DNA of 32,996 nucleotides, taken from positions 1 to 32,996 of the forward strand of contig OMZJ01000029.1 in assembly GCA_900315495.1 (NCBI GenBank), in the 5' to 3' direction. The stretch's first letter is position 1. Every line of letters begins with the position of its first letter. This document shows, piece after piece, positions 7,025-14,932 of the stretch. Below the pieces are notes generated by a model. It was not told the origin of the DNA. It did not search any database and saw only the letters and a program-made list of their open reading frames with translations. This DNA is from an uncultured Lachnospiraceae bacterium. GTDB taxonomy: Bacteria > Bacillota > Clostridia > Lachnospirales > Lachnospiraceae. Both the position numbers and the translations under genes were made by a program.

Positions 7025-8506
7025 TTACCCCCGCTGCAGGCAGCTGACCAGCTCGGTTCCCGAAGTGCCTGGGAACATATCCACAGCTCTGGCGCGGGTC
7101 AGGCGGTACCCCGCCGCCGCAAACGCGGGATAGTCGCGGATAAAGCTCGTCGGCTTGCAGGATACGTAGATGATGCAGGGAACGCCGTAGGCCAGGATCT
7201 TCGGCAGCGCCTTCGGATGGATCCCGTCTCTGGGCGGATCCAGAATGATCAGATCCGGCTTTTCCCGCACCTCGTCCAGCGTCGTCAGCACATCGCCTGC
7301 CAGGAACGAACAATTGGTCAGCCCGTTTTCCCGCGCATTTCTGCGGGCGTCCTCCACCGCGCTTTCCACAATCTCGATCCCGGTCACCGACGCCGCCGTC
7401 CCGGCCAGAAGCTGTGCGATGGTCCCGGTGCCGCTGTAGAGATCGAAGATCCGCCGCGACTGCACCGCGCCGGCAAATTCCCGGACGGTTCCGTACAGGA
7501 CCTCCGCGCCAGCCGAATTGGTCTGAAAAAACGAGAACGGCGCGATCTCAAAATGCAGGCCCAGGAGATTTTCGTGGATGATCTCCGAGCCGTACAGCAC
7601 ATCGGTCCGATCGCTCTGCACGATATCCGCAGGAGTGTCATTCCAGATATGAAGGAACCCTGTCAGTTTCCCGGAGAGGGGAAGTTCCCGCAGTTTCCGG
7701 CACAGGCCGGGAAGGTCCAGCCGCGCCTCTGTCTCCGCCCGCTGTTTCTCCAGCGCCTCCGCCCGGGCAGCTTCCGTCGGCAGGCTGTCCTGCATCTCGC
7801 GGGGCAGTGCCCGAAGCTCCTGCTTTTGTGCGACCGCCTGTTCCGAGGATGTAGTGACAAGCGCCGCCATCATCTCTCCGGTCGCGCGGCTTCTGCGCAG
7901 CAGGAGATGCCGGAGGATCCCCGTCTGCCGCATCCGGTGGTAAAATGGGATGCCCAGCGCCGCAAAATGTTGCCGGACACAGGCCGCCGTCGCGATCATG
8001 TCGCGGTGCATGTTCCGGCAGCCGGGGACATCGAGAATATCATAATAGCTGTTTTTCCGGTGCTGCCCGAGGGTCAGGGGGCCGCCCGGTGTGAGATCCC
8101 CGAAGGTCAGCTCCATTTTGTTGCGGTAGCCCTCCTGCTCCGGGGAGGGCAGAATTCCCTCGTAGCAGCCGGTCTCCCCCTCCGGGAGGATGGAAGCCAG
8201 AAGCCGCTCCATCTGGCCGGATTTCAGGGCAAGCTGATCTTCATAGGGGAGGGATTCACAGTAGCAGCCGCCGCAGATCCCGAAATGCGGACAGACTGCC
8301 GCGAGGTTCTCGCGGGGAGATCGCTGCATCACTTCGTTCAGGATGCCCTTTGCCCTGCCCTTTGCGGTCTTTTTGACCCGGACGGAGACGGTCTGCCCCG
8401 GGAGAGCGCCTTTTGCCTCGATCTCCCCTTCCTCCGTCTGTACCATTGCGCGGTCCGGATAATCCGCCCGCAGTACCGTTCCCTCAACCAGCTGTCCGCG
8501 TTTCAA
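7025..8506 (-). CDS. rlmD: 23S rRNA (uracil-C5)-methyltransferase, RlmCD/TrmA family
   Basis: A 493-residue SAM-dependent enzyme making 5-methyluridine in 23S rRNA. The N-terminal TRAM-like RNA-binding domain (about 1-60) is followed by [4Fe-4S] ligands C72, C78, C81 and C163. The methyltransferase domain has the motif FFQTNSAGAEVLY, SAM-binding YSGTGTIAQLLA, and LDPPRDGIHP. The nucleophile is Cys450 (YVSCKPT) and the general base probably Glu485. A charged stretch at about 225-270 is an insertion relative to typical homologues. The start is TTG, because no ATG fits the conserved KRGQLVEGTV beginning; a ribosome site at usual spacing is not obvious. RlmD or RlmCD specificity cannot be told apart here. 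Confidence 0.93.
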   Translation of the reverse strand: MKRGQLVEGTVLRADYPDRAMVQTEEGEIEAKGALPGQTVSVRVKKTAKGRAKGILNEVMQRSPRENLAAVCPHFGICGGCYCESLPYEDQLALKSGQMERLLASILPEGETGCYEGILPSPEQEGYRNKMELTFGDLTPGGPLTLGQHRKNSYYDILDVPGCRNMHRDMIATAACVRQHFAALGIPFYHRMRQTGILRHLLLRRSRATGEMMAALVTTSSEQAVAQKQELRALPREMQDSLPTEAARAEALEKQRAETEARLDLPGLCRKLRELPLSGKLTGFLHIWNDTPADIVQSDRTDVLYGSEIIHENLLGLHFEIAPFSFFQTNSAGAEVLYGTVREFAGAVQSRRIFDLYSGTGTIAQLLAGTAASVTGIEIVESAVEDARRNARENGLTNCSFLAGDVLTTLDEVREKPDLIILDPPRDGIHPKALPKILAYGVPCIIYVSCKPTSFIRDYPAFAAAGYRLTRARAVDMFPGTSGTELVSCLQRG

Positions 8507-8534
8507 ATGAATGCACCATTCCTCTTTGACACAG

Positions 8535-8555
8535 GCCGGCGATCAGACCGCCGGC
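8535..8555 (-). other. stem-loop between small membrane protein gene and rlmD
   Basis: GCCGGCG pairs with CGCCGGC around a 7-nt loop in the 77-bp spacer. No U-tract follows on the minus strand, so it is unlikely to terminate; it may influence RNA stability or access to the weak TTG start. Confidence 0.4.
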
Positions 8556-8583
8556 TTCCCTGTTCGGCTTCTGCCGTATGAAC

Positions 8584-8880
8584 TCAGTCATCCTCACCGT
8601 CCGATGCCGCATCCGCCTCGCCGTCCGATGCATCGCCGTCGGAGGTCTCACCGTCATCGTCATACAGGTCATCCAGATAATCCGGCTTGAGATAGCGATA
8701 GAGGCAGTAAATCACCCCCGCCGCAGCCGCGATCACACCCACGGCAATCAGAATTTTTCTGATGGTTTTTCTGTTTTTTTCTTTTTCCATGTTTCCTCCA
8801 AATCTGACCGCCTCCAGAATATCCCGGACAGACGCTGCAACCGACTGTCCCTTCTCTGCGATCTTCTCTGAAACCGCCAT
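8584..8880 (-). CDS. Small single-pass membrane protein with acidic tail, function unknown
   Basis: Unrecognised 98-residue protein. Residues 1-30 (MAVSEKIAEKGQSVAASVRD...) are amphipathic and hydrophilic. A Lys/Arg-rich patch at 31-41 comes before one membrane helix (about 42-61, ILIAVGVIAAAAGVIYCLY). The C-terminal third is extremely acidic, Asp/Glu/Ser/Gly-rich. By the positive-inside rule the N-terminus should be cytoplasmic and the acidic tail outside. The start at 8880 has AGGAGGAGAG directly upstream. A second ATG at 8790 (MEKEKNRKTI) also has GGAGG, giving a 68-residue version, so dual initiation is possible. It sits between pcrA and rlmD on the same strand. Confidence is in the gene, not a function. 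Confidence 0.7.
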   Translation of the reverse strand: MAVSEKIAEKGQSVAASVRDILEAVRFGGNMEKEKNRKTIRKILIAVGVIAAAAGVIYCLYRYLKPDYLDDLYDDDGETSDGDASDGEADAASDGEDD

Positions 8881-9038
8881 CTCTCCTCCTGTTCTCCGGA
8901 AGTCTGCCCCTCCGGCAATGCTTCCGGCTTCTGCCTCCCGTGTGCGGTGCCGGGCTGCTGTCTTCGGAGTCCGCCTGACACCGCGCAGCAGCACATCCGT
9001 CCTTTGGGTCCGGAATCAGGCGTGCGCACAGATCGCCG

Positions 9039-11483
9039 TCAGACTTTTTTGAGCTTCGCGTATCCGGCAAACATGCGCCGCACACCGTAGTCCGGGTTGT
9101 CAAACAGCACCGTCACCTGGTAGTCCCGCTTTGTATCCTCGATCTTCGTGACGGTTCCGACGCCGAACTTGCTGTGCAGGACCCGGTCGCCCTCGGCGTA
9201 ATCCAGATGATCCGCCTTGATGACCGTGAAAGCCTTGCCGAACGAGGGCGCCTTCTGCTTTTTCTGCGAATCGCCGATCGTATAGCCCAGCGACCCGTAA
9301 TGCGATCCCGCCATGACCGGGCGGCTCGGGAGGATGCCCGCTGTGCTTTCCGGCGACCCCGTGGCGGTCGCGGCAATACCGGCTGCGGTTCCCCGTGTTC
9401 CGGAATGTCCGAAGAAGGATCCCGCATCCGGAATGGATCCGGGCGCAGTCCCCGTCCCCGCAGGCATGTCCGTCAGCCCGGATTTTCGCACCACACCGTG
9501 CCCGCCGCTCCAGGAACCGCCGTAAGTCCAGCCGTCCTCGCCGGACTCATCCTTCTCATCCAGAAGCTCCGGCGGGATCTCTTTCACGAAGCGGGAAACC
9601 GGGTTGTACTGCACGTTTCCGCGCAGGGTTCTCTGCCGGGCGGCCGTGAGCGTCAGGTAATCCTTCGCCCGCGTGATGCCGACATAGCACAGGCGCCTCT
9701 CCTCCTGCAGTGCCCCCGGGTCATCGCCGTAGAGCGACATATAGGACGGAAAGAGGTTTTCCTCCATCCCGGCCAGAAACACCGCCGGAAATTCCAGCCC
9801 CTTGGCCGAGTGAATGGTCATCAGGGTCAGCCGGTTCTGCGAGGCATCCACCGAATCGATGTCCGCCACCAGGGAGACATCCTCCAGAAATCCCGCCAGC
9901 GTGGTCTCGTCCCCGTGCTCCGCCGCGTAATCGACCGCCCGGTTTTTCAGTTCCTCAATGTTTTCCTTCCGGCTCTCGGATTCTTCCTCCGGCAGGCTTT
10001 CGAGCTCCTCCAGATATCCGGTCGTCTGCACGACCTCATCGATCAGATCTGCCAGATCCATGATCTGCGCCCTTGCCCGCAGCACCATGATCTGGTTATA
10101 AAACTGCCGGATCTTTGCTGCGGCTCTTCCCAGGCCGGGGATATTCTCCGGCTGCTCCAGCTGGTCAAAGAAGGAGGTTCCCCGCTGTGCGGCCGCATCG
10201 GTGATCTTTGCCATGCTGGCCGCGCCGATGCCGCGCTTCGGCACGTTGATGATCCGGCGCACCGCAAGCTCATCCCGGCCGCTGACAATCACATGCAGGT
10301 ATGCCAGGACATCCTTGACCTCCGCCCGCTGATAGAAGTTGACGCCGCCCACCATGCGGTAGGGGATCCCCGCCTGCACGCATTTTTCCTCCAGGATCCG
10401 GGACTGCGCATTGGTGCGGTACAGGACGGCGATGTCCGCATAGTGCAGCCCGTGCTGCGCGATGAGGTCCCTTGCGGACTGCAGGATGCCTTCCGCCTCC
10501 TCATAGGCGTTGGCATACAGGCAAAAGCGCACCGGCTCGCCGTCCCCGCGCTCGCTCCAGAGCGTCTTCTCCTTGCGGTCCGTATTGTTCTGAATCACGG
10601 CATTGGCCGCGTTCAGGATGTTCATCACCGAGCGGTAATTCTGCTCCAGTCGGATGACCTTTGCGCCGGGGAAGACCTCCTCAAAGCTCAGGATATTCGT
10701 GATGTCCGCCCCGCGGAAGTGGTAGATGGACTGATCGTCATCTCCGACCACGCAGAGGTTGTGCCGCTTGGCTGCCAGAAGCCGGATGAATTCAAACTGC
10801 ACCTGATTGGTGTCCTGATACTCATCCACATGGAGGTACAGGAAGCGGTCCTGATAATAGGAGAGGACCTCGGGATATTCGTGAAACAGCCGCACGGCGT
10901 TGACCAGAAGATCGTCAAAATCCATCGCGTTGTTCTGTATCAGGCGCTTCTGGTATTCGGCGAAGATCTCGGCGATCACCCGGGCGTGCCGGTTGTTCCC
11001 GGCCTCCGCGTACATCTGGTTTTCGGAGATGCCGTGATTTTTAGCGGAAGAGATCTCTGCCAGGACCGTGCGGTCCCCGTACTCCTTCGGGTCCAGCTCC
11101 TTGTCTTTGATCACCTGCTTGATGACCGTGCGCTGATCATCCGTGTCGTAGATGGAAAAGCCCTCGGCATACCCGAGGCGGTCCGCAAAGCGGCGGAGAA
11201 TCCGGACGCAGGTGGAGTGGAAGGTCGCGACCCACACCGCATCCGCCCCGTTCTGCACGAGCGCCTGCACGCGGGATTTCATCTCGTCCGCCGCCTTGTT
11301 GGTAAATGTGATGGCCAGAATGTTCCAGGGCCTCACGCCCAGCTCGTCGACCAGGTAGGCGATGCGGTGTGTGATCACACGCGTTTTTCCCGATCCGGCA
11401 CCCGCCAGAATCAGCAGCGGCCCCTCCGTGCACAGCACAGCTTCCCGCTGCTGATCATTGAGCGAATCCGTAATGTGACTCAT
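9039..11483 (-). CDS. pcrA: ATP-dependent DNA helicase PcrA (UvrD/Rep family)
   Basis: An 814-residue superfamily 1A 3'-5' helicase acting in DNA repair and in clearing replication and transcription conflicts. Motifs in order: Q motif LNDQQREAV; Walker A AGAGSGKT (27-34); Walker B region HVDEYQDTN; VVGDDDQSIYHFRGA; RLEQNYRS; a C-terminal helicase core with LMTIHSAKGLEFPAVFLAGM and EERRLCYVGITRAK. A Gly/Ala/Ser-rich segment, about 647-752, separates the core from a Tudor-like C-terminal domain (753-814, GDRVLHSKFGVGTV...), which in PcrA contacts RNA polymerase. The linker makes it longer than typical PcrA (about 720-750 residues). GGGAGG precedes the ATG. It lies 58 bp after the SPFH gene on the same strand, so it may share its transcript. 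Confidence 0.97.
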   Translation of the reverse strand: MSHITDSLNDQQREAVLCTEGPLLILAGAGSGKTRVITHRIAYLVDELGVRPWNILAITFTNKAADEMKSRVQALVQNGADAVWVATFHSTCVRILRRFADRLGYAEGFSIYDTDDQRTVIKQVIKDKELDPKEYGDRTVLAEISSAKNHGISENQMYAEAGNNRHARVIAEIFAEYQKRLIQNNAMDFDDLLVNAVRLFHEYPEVLSYYQDRFLYLHVDEYQDTNQVQFEFIRLLAAKRHNLCVVGDDDQSIYHFRGADITNILSFEEVFPGAKVIRLEQNYRSVMNILNAANAVIQNNTDRKEKTLWSERGDGEPVRFCLYANAYEEAEGILQSARDLIAQHGLHYADIAVLYRTNAQSRILEEKCVQAGIPYRMVGGVNFYQRAEVKDVLAYLHVIVSGRDELAVRRIINVPKRGIGAASMAKITDAAAQRGTSFFDQLEQPENIPGLGRAAAKIRQFYNQIMVLRARAQIMDLADLIDEVVQTTGYLEELESLPEEESESRKENIEELKNRAVDYAAEHGDETTLAGFLEDVSLVADIDSVDASQNRLTLMTIHSAKGLEFPAVFLAGMEENLFPSYMSLYGDDPGALQEERRLCYVGITRAKDYLTLTAARQRTLRGNVQYNPVSRFVKEIPPELLDEKDESGEDGWTYGGSWSGGHGVVRKSGLTDMPAGTGTAPGSIPDAGSFFGHSGTRGTAAGIAATATGSPESTAGILPSRPVMAGSHYGSLGYTIGDSQKKQKAPSFGKAFTVIKADHLDYAEGDRVLHSKFGVGTVTKIEDTKRDYQVTVLFDNPDYGVRRMFAGYAKLKKV

Positions 11484-11541
11484 GCATCCTCCCTGTCTCC
11501 GCTGTTTCTCTCTTCAGCCCGGCTCTTCCTCCGGCTCCGTG

Positions 11542-12510
11542 TCACGCCAGCTTCTGTCCGCAGTTCGGGCAGAAGCGGCTGCCGTTCGTAGGCTGTCCGC
11601 AGTTCGGGCAGAATTTCGGGTACGTCCCGTTTCCGGCACCGCCTGCCGTGCCATTCTGTCCGGCTGCCGGTCCGGTCATCTGCGATGCCATCTGGCCGGC
11701 CATCGCCATGCCCATGGCCATGCCGGCCATCGAGGAAGCGGCGTCCCCCGCGGTTCCCTGCTTTCCCATCGATTCCGCCATCTGCACCCTGGTGTAATGA
11801 TCCGTGTCGGACACCATGGAGGCTGCAGCTGCCTTTTCCTGCATTTCGGCGATCTTCTCCGGATAGGAAACGCTCTGGATCTGGAAATCGGTCACGGTGA
11901 GCCCGATCTTGACCAGCTGCATGTCCAGATCTTCCTTCACCGCCGCGCCGATCTCCGGCGCATTGGCCTGCAGGTTGAACATGTCCTTCCCCTGGGTGGA
12001 AATGGCCCGCATCAGGAGCGAATCAAGCACGGACACGACGCGTTCGGACACATCTTCCGTGGTAAACTGCTGCTTGATGCCTGCGATCTTGTCAATCAAA
12101 GTCTGGGCATTCGACACCCGGTAGGAATAGGTGCCGAACGAGCGGATCGGCATGCCGCCCGGAAGCCCCGCGACCGGCAGCGCAATCGGATTCCTGGTTC
12201 CCCATTTCTGCGTAAATTCCTTCGTGTTGATGAACAGCACCTCCGCGCGGAGCGGCGTGTTGAACCCGAAGCGGAAGCTCCGCAGCGTGGTGAGGAACGG
12301 AATGATGTCTGACTCGATGTCGAAGGTGCCCTCATCCGTGAAAACGCCCTCGATGACACCGTTATACATGAAAATGGCGTCCTGTCCGGCGCGGAGAATC
12401 AGTTTGCTTCCCTTTTTGATTTCCGTGCCCGGCCATTTCCAGAAGATCACATCACTGCGGTATTCTTCCCATTCGACGGCACTGGAAAACTGGCTGTTGA
12501 ATAATCCCAT
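11542..12510 (-). CDS. SPFH-domain protein with C-terminal zinc ribbon (YdjI/virion core-like)
   Basis: A 322-residue cytoplasmic or membrane-associated protein. Residues 1-225 form an SPFH (band 7) domain of the YdjI type, with FWKWPGTEIKKGSKLILR and the predicted helix PEKIAEMQEKAAAA. A Met/Ala/Gly-rich segment (261-280) follows. The zinc ribbon at 301-317 has two C-x2-C pairs (CPNCGQ twice). The preceding gene is pspA; in Bacillus subtilis, YdjI is encoded in the pspA operon (ydjF-ydjI) and helps place PspA at the membrane, so the pair points to an envelope-stress module. The membrane partners YdjG and YdjH are not in the window. The start MGLF is set by AGAGG; a TTG 30 bp upstream in frame lacks a ribosome site. 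Confidence 0.9.
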   Translation of the reverse strand: MGLFNSQFSSAVEWEEYRSDVIFWKWPGTEIKKGSKLILRAGQDAIFMYNGVIEGVFTDEGTFDIESDIIPFLTTLRSFRFGFNTPLRAEVLFINTKEFTQKWGTRNPIALPVAGLPGGMPIRSFGTYSYRVSNAQTLIDKIAGIKQQFTTEDVSERVVSVLDSLLMRAISTQGKDMFNLQANAPEIGAAVKEDLDMQLVKIGLTVTDFQIQSVSYPEKIAEMQEKAAAASMVSDTDHYTRVQMAESMGKQGTAGDAASSMAGMAMGMAMAGQMASQMTGPAAGQNGTAGGAGNGTYPKFCPNCGQPTNGSRFCPNCGQKLA

Positions 12511-12664
12511 AGATATCCTCTTTCTTTCCCTGTATGTCAAAGTAAGTCAGCTGGCTTTTGGATGCTTCCGCCCGCGCGCAGGAATCCTGCGGTTCCCTGT
12601 GCCCGCCGGAAGGAATCCGGACGAACCCGCCGCAATCAGCGCGGGAGCATCCCGGAATATGCAC

Positions 12665-12697
12665 GGCGCCGGAAGAACGGCTCGTTCCCCCGGCACC
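12665..12697 (-). other. stem-loop between pspA and the SPFH gene
   Basis: An interrupted hairpin, GGCGCCGG-AA-GAACG with CGTTC-CC-CCGGCACC, begins about 20 bp past the pspA stop; a smaller GCAGG/CCTGC hairpin lies at 12578-12590. No U-tract, so probably a transcript-processing or partial termination point in the 209-bp spacer. No other gene seen there. Confidence 0.4.
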
Positions 12698-12719
12698 GAT
12701 GTTTGCAGCACACGCTCTG

Positions 12720-13424
12720 TCAGTTCTGCTCCTGACCCATCTGCTTTTTCAGCGCGGCCAGCTCATCATCCACATCGCTGTACGCATCGCTCTTCAGATC
12801 GTACTTCATCTTCAGATCATCCAGCGACGGCTCTTTGGAGGATTCGTTGAGCTCTGCCATCGCATTGGCAGTATCCAGCCGCTTGTCAATGCGGTCCTCC
12901 AGCTCGTCCAGTTTCTGCATGGCGCTCTGCCGGTTGGCCGATGTGCTGACGGTGCTGCCGATCTGGTTGATGTGCTCCTGCGTTTTCGCCACAGCCACCT
13001 TGGCCTTGATGGCCTCCTTCTTGGCGTTCAGCTCGCGGATGTCACTGGTCAGCTTGTCGTGCATCTGGCGCATCTTTGTGGCATTGGCCGAAGCCTGCTC
13101 ATAGGCGTTTTTCAGGCCCTGCACCTTGCTGGCGGCGGTGCTTTTCTGCTGCAGGAAGACTCTGGCATCGGCATCGTTGCCGGCGCGAACCGCCTTCTCC
13201 GCATACTTCTGGTACTTGTCCGCCTCCTCGAGCGCTTCCTCGTAGGCCCGCTTCGCCCGCGTCTCTTCCGCCATGACCGCAGCCGTCTCCGCCTTGACAC
13301 TGCCAAGCTCGCTGTTCAGATCACGGAGATACTGGTCAACCATCTTTTCAGGATCTTCCACCTTGTCGAGTGCGGCGTTGATGTTGGCCGCCATGATGTC
13401 CTTGAATCTTGAAAGAATTCCCAT
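12720..13424 (-). CDS. pspA: Phage shock protein A (PspA/IM30 family)
   Basis: A 234-residue, largely helical membrane-maintenance protein. The N-terminal amphipathic helix MGILSRFKDIMAANINAALD binds membrane. The family segment KVEDPEKMVDQYLRDL follows. Long coiled coils extend to about residue 190 (RAKRAYEEALEEADKYQKYA and onward). The acidic C-terminus ends DDELAALKKQMGQ. PspA/IM30 proteins are ESCRT-III relatives that assemble on damaged membranes. Ribosome site AGGAGG precedes ATG. A strong sigma-A promoter lies 65 bp upstream, and the SPFH/zinc ribbon gene follows, matching the B. subtilis pspA-ydjGHI arrangement without the two membrane components. Confidence 0.95.
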   Translation of the reverse strand: MGILSRFKDIMAANINAALDKVEDPEKMVDQYLRDLNSELGSVKAETAAVMAEETRAKRAYEEALEEADKYQKYAEKAVRAGNDADARVFLQQKSTAASKVQGLKNAYEQASANATKMRQMHDKLTSDIRELNAKKEAIKAKVAVAKTQEHINQIGSTVSTSANRQSAMQKLDELEDRIDKRLDTANAMAELNESSKEPSLDDLKMKYDLKSDAYSDVDDELAALKKQMGQEQN

Positions 13425-13488
13425 CGCCTCTTCCTCCTCTTTTTACTCTGTCATTCCGTGTCCGTGGCCGGACTCGCTCTCACAGTGA

Positions 13489-13517
13489 AGTATACAATAA
13501 ACGCGCCGGTCAATCAA
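13489..13517 (-). promoter_or_regulatory. sigma-A promoter of pspA
   Basis: TTGATT (13512-13517), 17-bp spacer, TATACT (13489-13494, 5/6) on the minus strand. It lies about 65 bp before the pspA start, within the AT-rich divergent region shared with the DUF1836 gene. B. subtilis pspA uses sigma-W; I do not see a TGAAAC/CGTA-type sigma-W box here. Confidence 0.75.
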
Positions 13518-13568
13518 CTTAAAATCTTCTGAATTCTTTTGTGGGTGTCCGGAACCATTAAAAACCAC

Positions 13569-13598
13569 TTGCCCGCGGACGGCCGGATGGGATACACT
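13569..13598 (+). promoter_or_regulatory. possible promoter of the DUF1836 gene
   Basis: TTGCCC (13569-13574), 18-bp spacer, TACACT (13593-13598). Each hexamer matches consensus at four positions. It is at the right distance for the gene starting at 13640, but is moderate only. Confidence 0.4.
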
Positions 13599-13639
13599 GT
13601 AGATAGCATTTTTCCTGTATCTCAGCCAAAGGAGCTTGC

Positions 13640-14269
13640 ATGACAGACCGGGAACTGACGAAAGACTTTATTCAATATCTGAATTCTCTGCAGCATATCT
13701 CATCTTCCGAGATCCCGAATATTGATCTGTACATGGATCAGGTGCTGACCTTCATGGACACCAGCCTGTCCGAGACCAGGCGGTACGAGACCGACAAGGT
13801 TCTGACGAAAACCATGATCAACAACTACGCCAAGAACCGCATTCTGCCGGCGCCGGTGGCCAAGAAATACAACAAGGACCACATGATCTACCTGATTTTC
13901 ATCTATTACCTGAAGAACATTCTGTCGATCAGCGATATCCAGACCATGTTCCGGCTGATCCGCAGTCTGTATCCGGAGGGCAGCTCGGAGATCAACCTGC
14001 CGGAGGCCTATGACCGGATTGTGGATGCCATGAAAGGCGAGATGTACGGCATGATGAAGGACATCTCCCACAAGCTCTACGAATCCGACCACTCCTTCGA
14101 GGATCTGAAGGATCCGGTGGAAAAAGAACGCCTGGAGACCTTTACCTACCTCTGCATGCTGGGCTTTGACGTCTATCTCAAGAAGCAGCTGATGGAAAAG
14201 ATCATCGACAATATTCAGAAGGAGGAAGCCGAGGAGAAAGAGAAGGGGAAAGACAAGCCGTCCAGGTAG
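13640..14269 (+). CDS. DUF1836 domain-containing protein, putative HTH regulator
   Basis: A 209-residue soluble protein. The DUF1836 core (about 5-125) includes the typical segment TKTMINNYAKNRILPAPVAKKY, which resembles the winged-helix N-terminus of MerR-like regulators, then KDHMIYLIFIYYLKNILSI. The C-terminus is helical and ends in a Lys/Glu-rich tail. No membrane segment. AAAGGAG lies 5 nt before the ATG. It is transcribed away from pspA across a 215-bp intergenic region and ends at a strong bidirectional terminator. DUF1836 function is not established; DNA binding is inferred from the fold resemblance, and control of pspA would be guesswork based on position. Confidence 0.88.
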   Translation: MTDRELTKDFIQYLNSLQHISSSEIPNIDLYMDQVLTFMDTSLSETRRYETDKVLTKTMINNYAKNRILPAPVAKKYNKDHMIYLIFIYYLKNILSISDIQTMFRLIRSLYPEGSSEINLPEAYDRIVDAMKGEMYGMMKDISHKLYESDHSFEDLKDPVEKERLETFTYLCMLGFDVYLKKQLMEKIIDNIQKEEAEEKEKGKDKPSR

Positions 14270-14329
14270 TAAGGCCCGGCCGGATGTGCAGTCCGGCAGA
14301 AAACGGCCTCGGAAAAGCATTCAACAGAA

Positions 14330-14376
14330 AGAGCCGGAGAAATCCGGGCCTTCCGGCCCCGGATTTCTCCGGCTCT
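14330..14376. terminator. bidirectional terminator between DUF1836 gene and yajC
   Basis: A long hairpin with about 21 paired positions, a single bulged base and a 4-nt loop, starting AGAGCCGGAGAAATCCGGG. The flanks are pyrimidine-rich in both directions (GTTCTTTC on plus, TTCTGTTG on minus). It separates convergent genes. A further palindrome, GTCCCGGCCGGGAC, lies at 14469-14482 nearer yajC. Confidence 0.8.
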
Positions 14377-14521
14377 GTTCTTTCACTCTGACATTCCGAC
14401 ATGATGTTCTGCCTGGCCTGTCTGACCGCTCTGCCCGCACCATGCGGCAAAAGGACGACGCGTCAGCCGTCCCGGCCGGGACAGCGCAGGGAATTCCGGG
14501 ATGCAGTCCGGGTGGGAGAAA

Positions 14522-14932
14522 TTACTTCCCCGCCGCAGGCGTCGACCCGGAGCTGCCGTCCGGCTTCTCGGACTCGACGATGGCCGATTTCTGCATCGGG
14601 ATGCGGCAGTTCTTGTTGTTGCCGAACTCAACGATGACGGTATCGTCCGTGATGTCGATGATGGTTCCGTAAAACCCGGAGGTTGTAAGAACAATATCGC
14701 CCACTTCCAGCTTGGCGAGCATCTGCTGCTGCTGTTTCTTTTCCTTGTTCTGGGGGCGGATCGCGATGAAGTACATCACGGCAATGATGATGACAAAGTA
14801 TACGATGATCATCAGCCAGCTCTGGCCGGTGGCGCCGCTGGCCGAGTCAGCCATGGCAGTGCCCGCGAAGGACAGCACCGCGCCCGCTGCCGCCGCTGTC
14901 GTGCCGAGCATCTTCTTGAATGATTTTTTCAT
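14522..14932 (-). CDS. yajC: Preprotein translocase accessory subunit YajC
   Basis: A 136-residue single-pass membrane protein of the Sec holotranslocon (SecDF-YajC). After an Ala-rich N-terminal hydrophobic stretch (about 1-28, ending TAMADSAS, signal-like) comes the YajC membrane helix SWLMIIVYFVIIIAVMYFIA (about 38-57). The family motif follows, RPQNKEKKQQQQMLAKLEVG, then a small beta domain with GDIVLTTSGFYGTIIDI. The N-terminal extension makes it longer than typical YajC (about 85-110). Its ATG overlaps the tgt stop by 4 nt (ATGA), indicating translational coupling. secDF is upstream of tgt in the same direction. Confidence 0.93.
   Translation of the reverse strand: MKKSFKKMLGTTAAAAGAVLSFAGTAMADSASGATGQSWLMIIVYFVIIIAVMYFIAIRPQNKEKKQQQQMLAKLEVGDIVLTTSGFYGTIIDITDDTVIVEFGNNKNCRIPMQKSAIVESEKPDGSSGSTPAAGK

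Noticed and set aside
6504..7313. A 269-codon version of the [2Fe-2S] protein
   Set aside because: The extra 201 residues run through the tandem repeat and overlap rlmD in another frame, are Arg/Gly/Pro-rich, and lack a ribosome site; the ATG at 6710 has a perfect one.
12511..12540. TTGACA just upstream of the SPFH gene as a promoter
   Set aside because: At 17 bp the -10 would be GATATC (3/6) and would overlap the ribosome site; too weak and badly placed.
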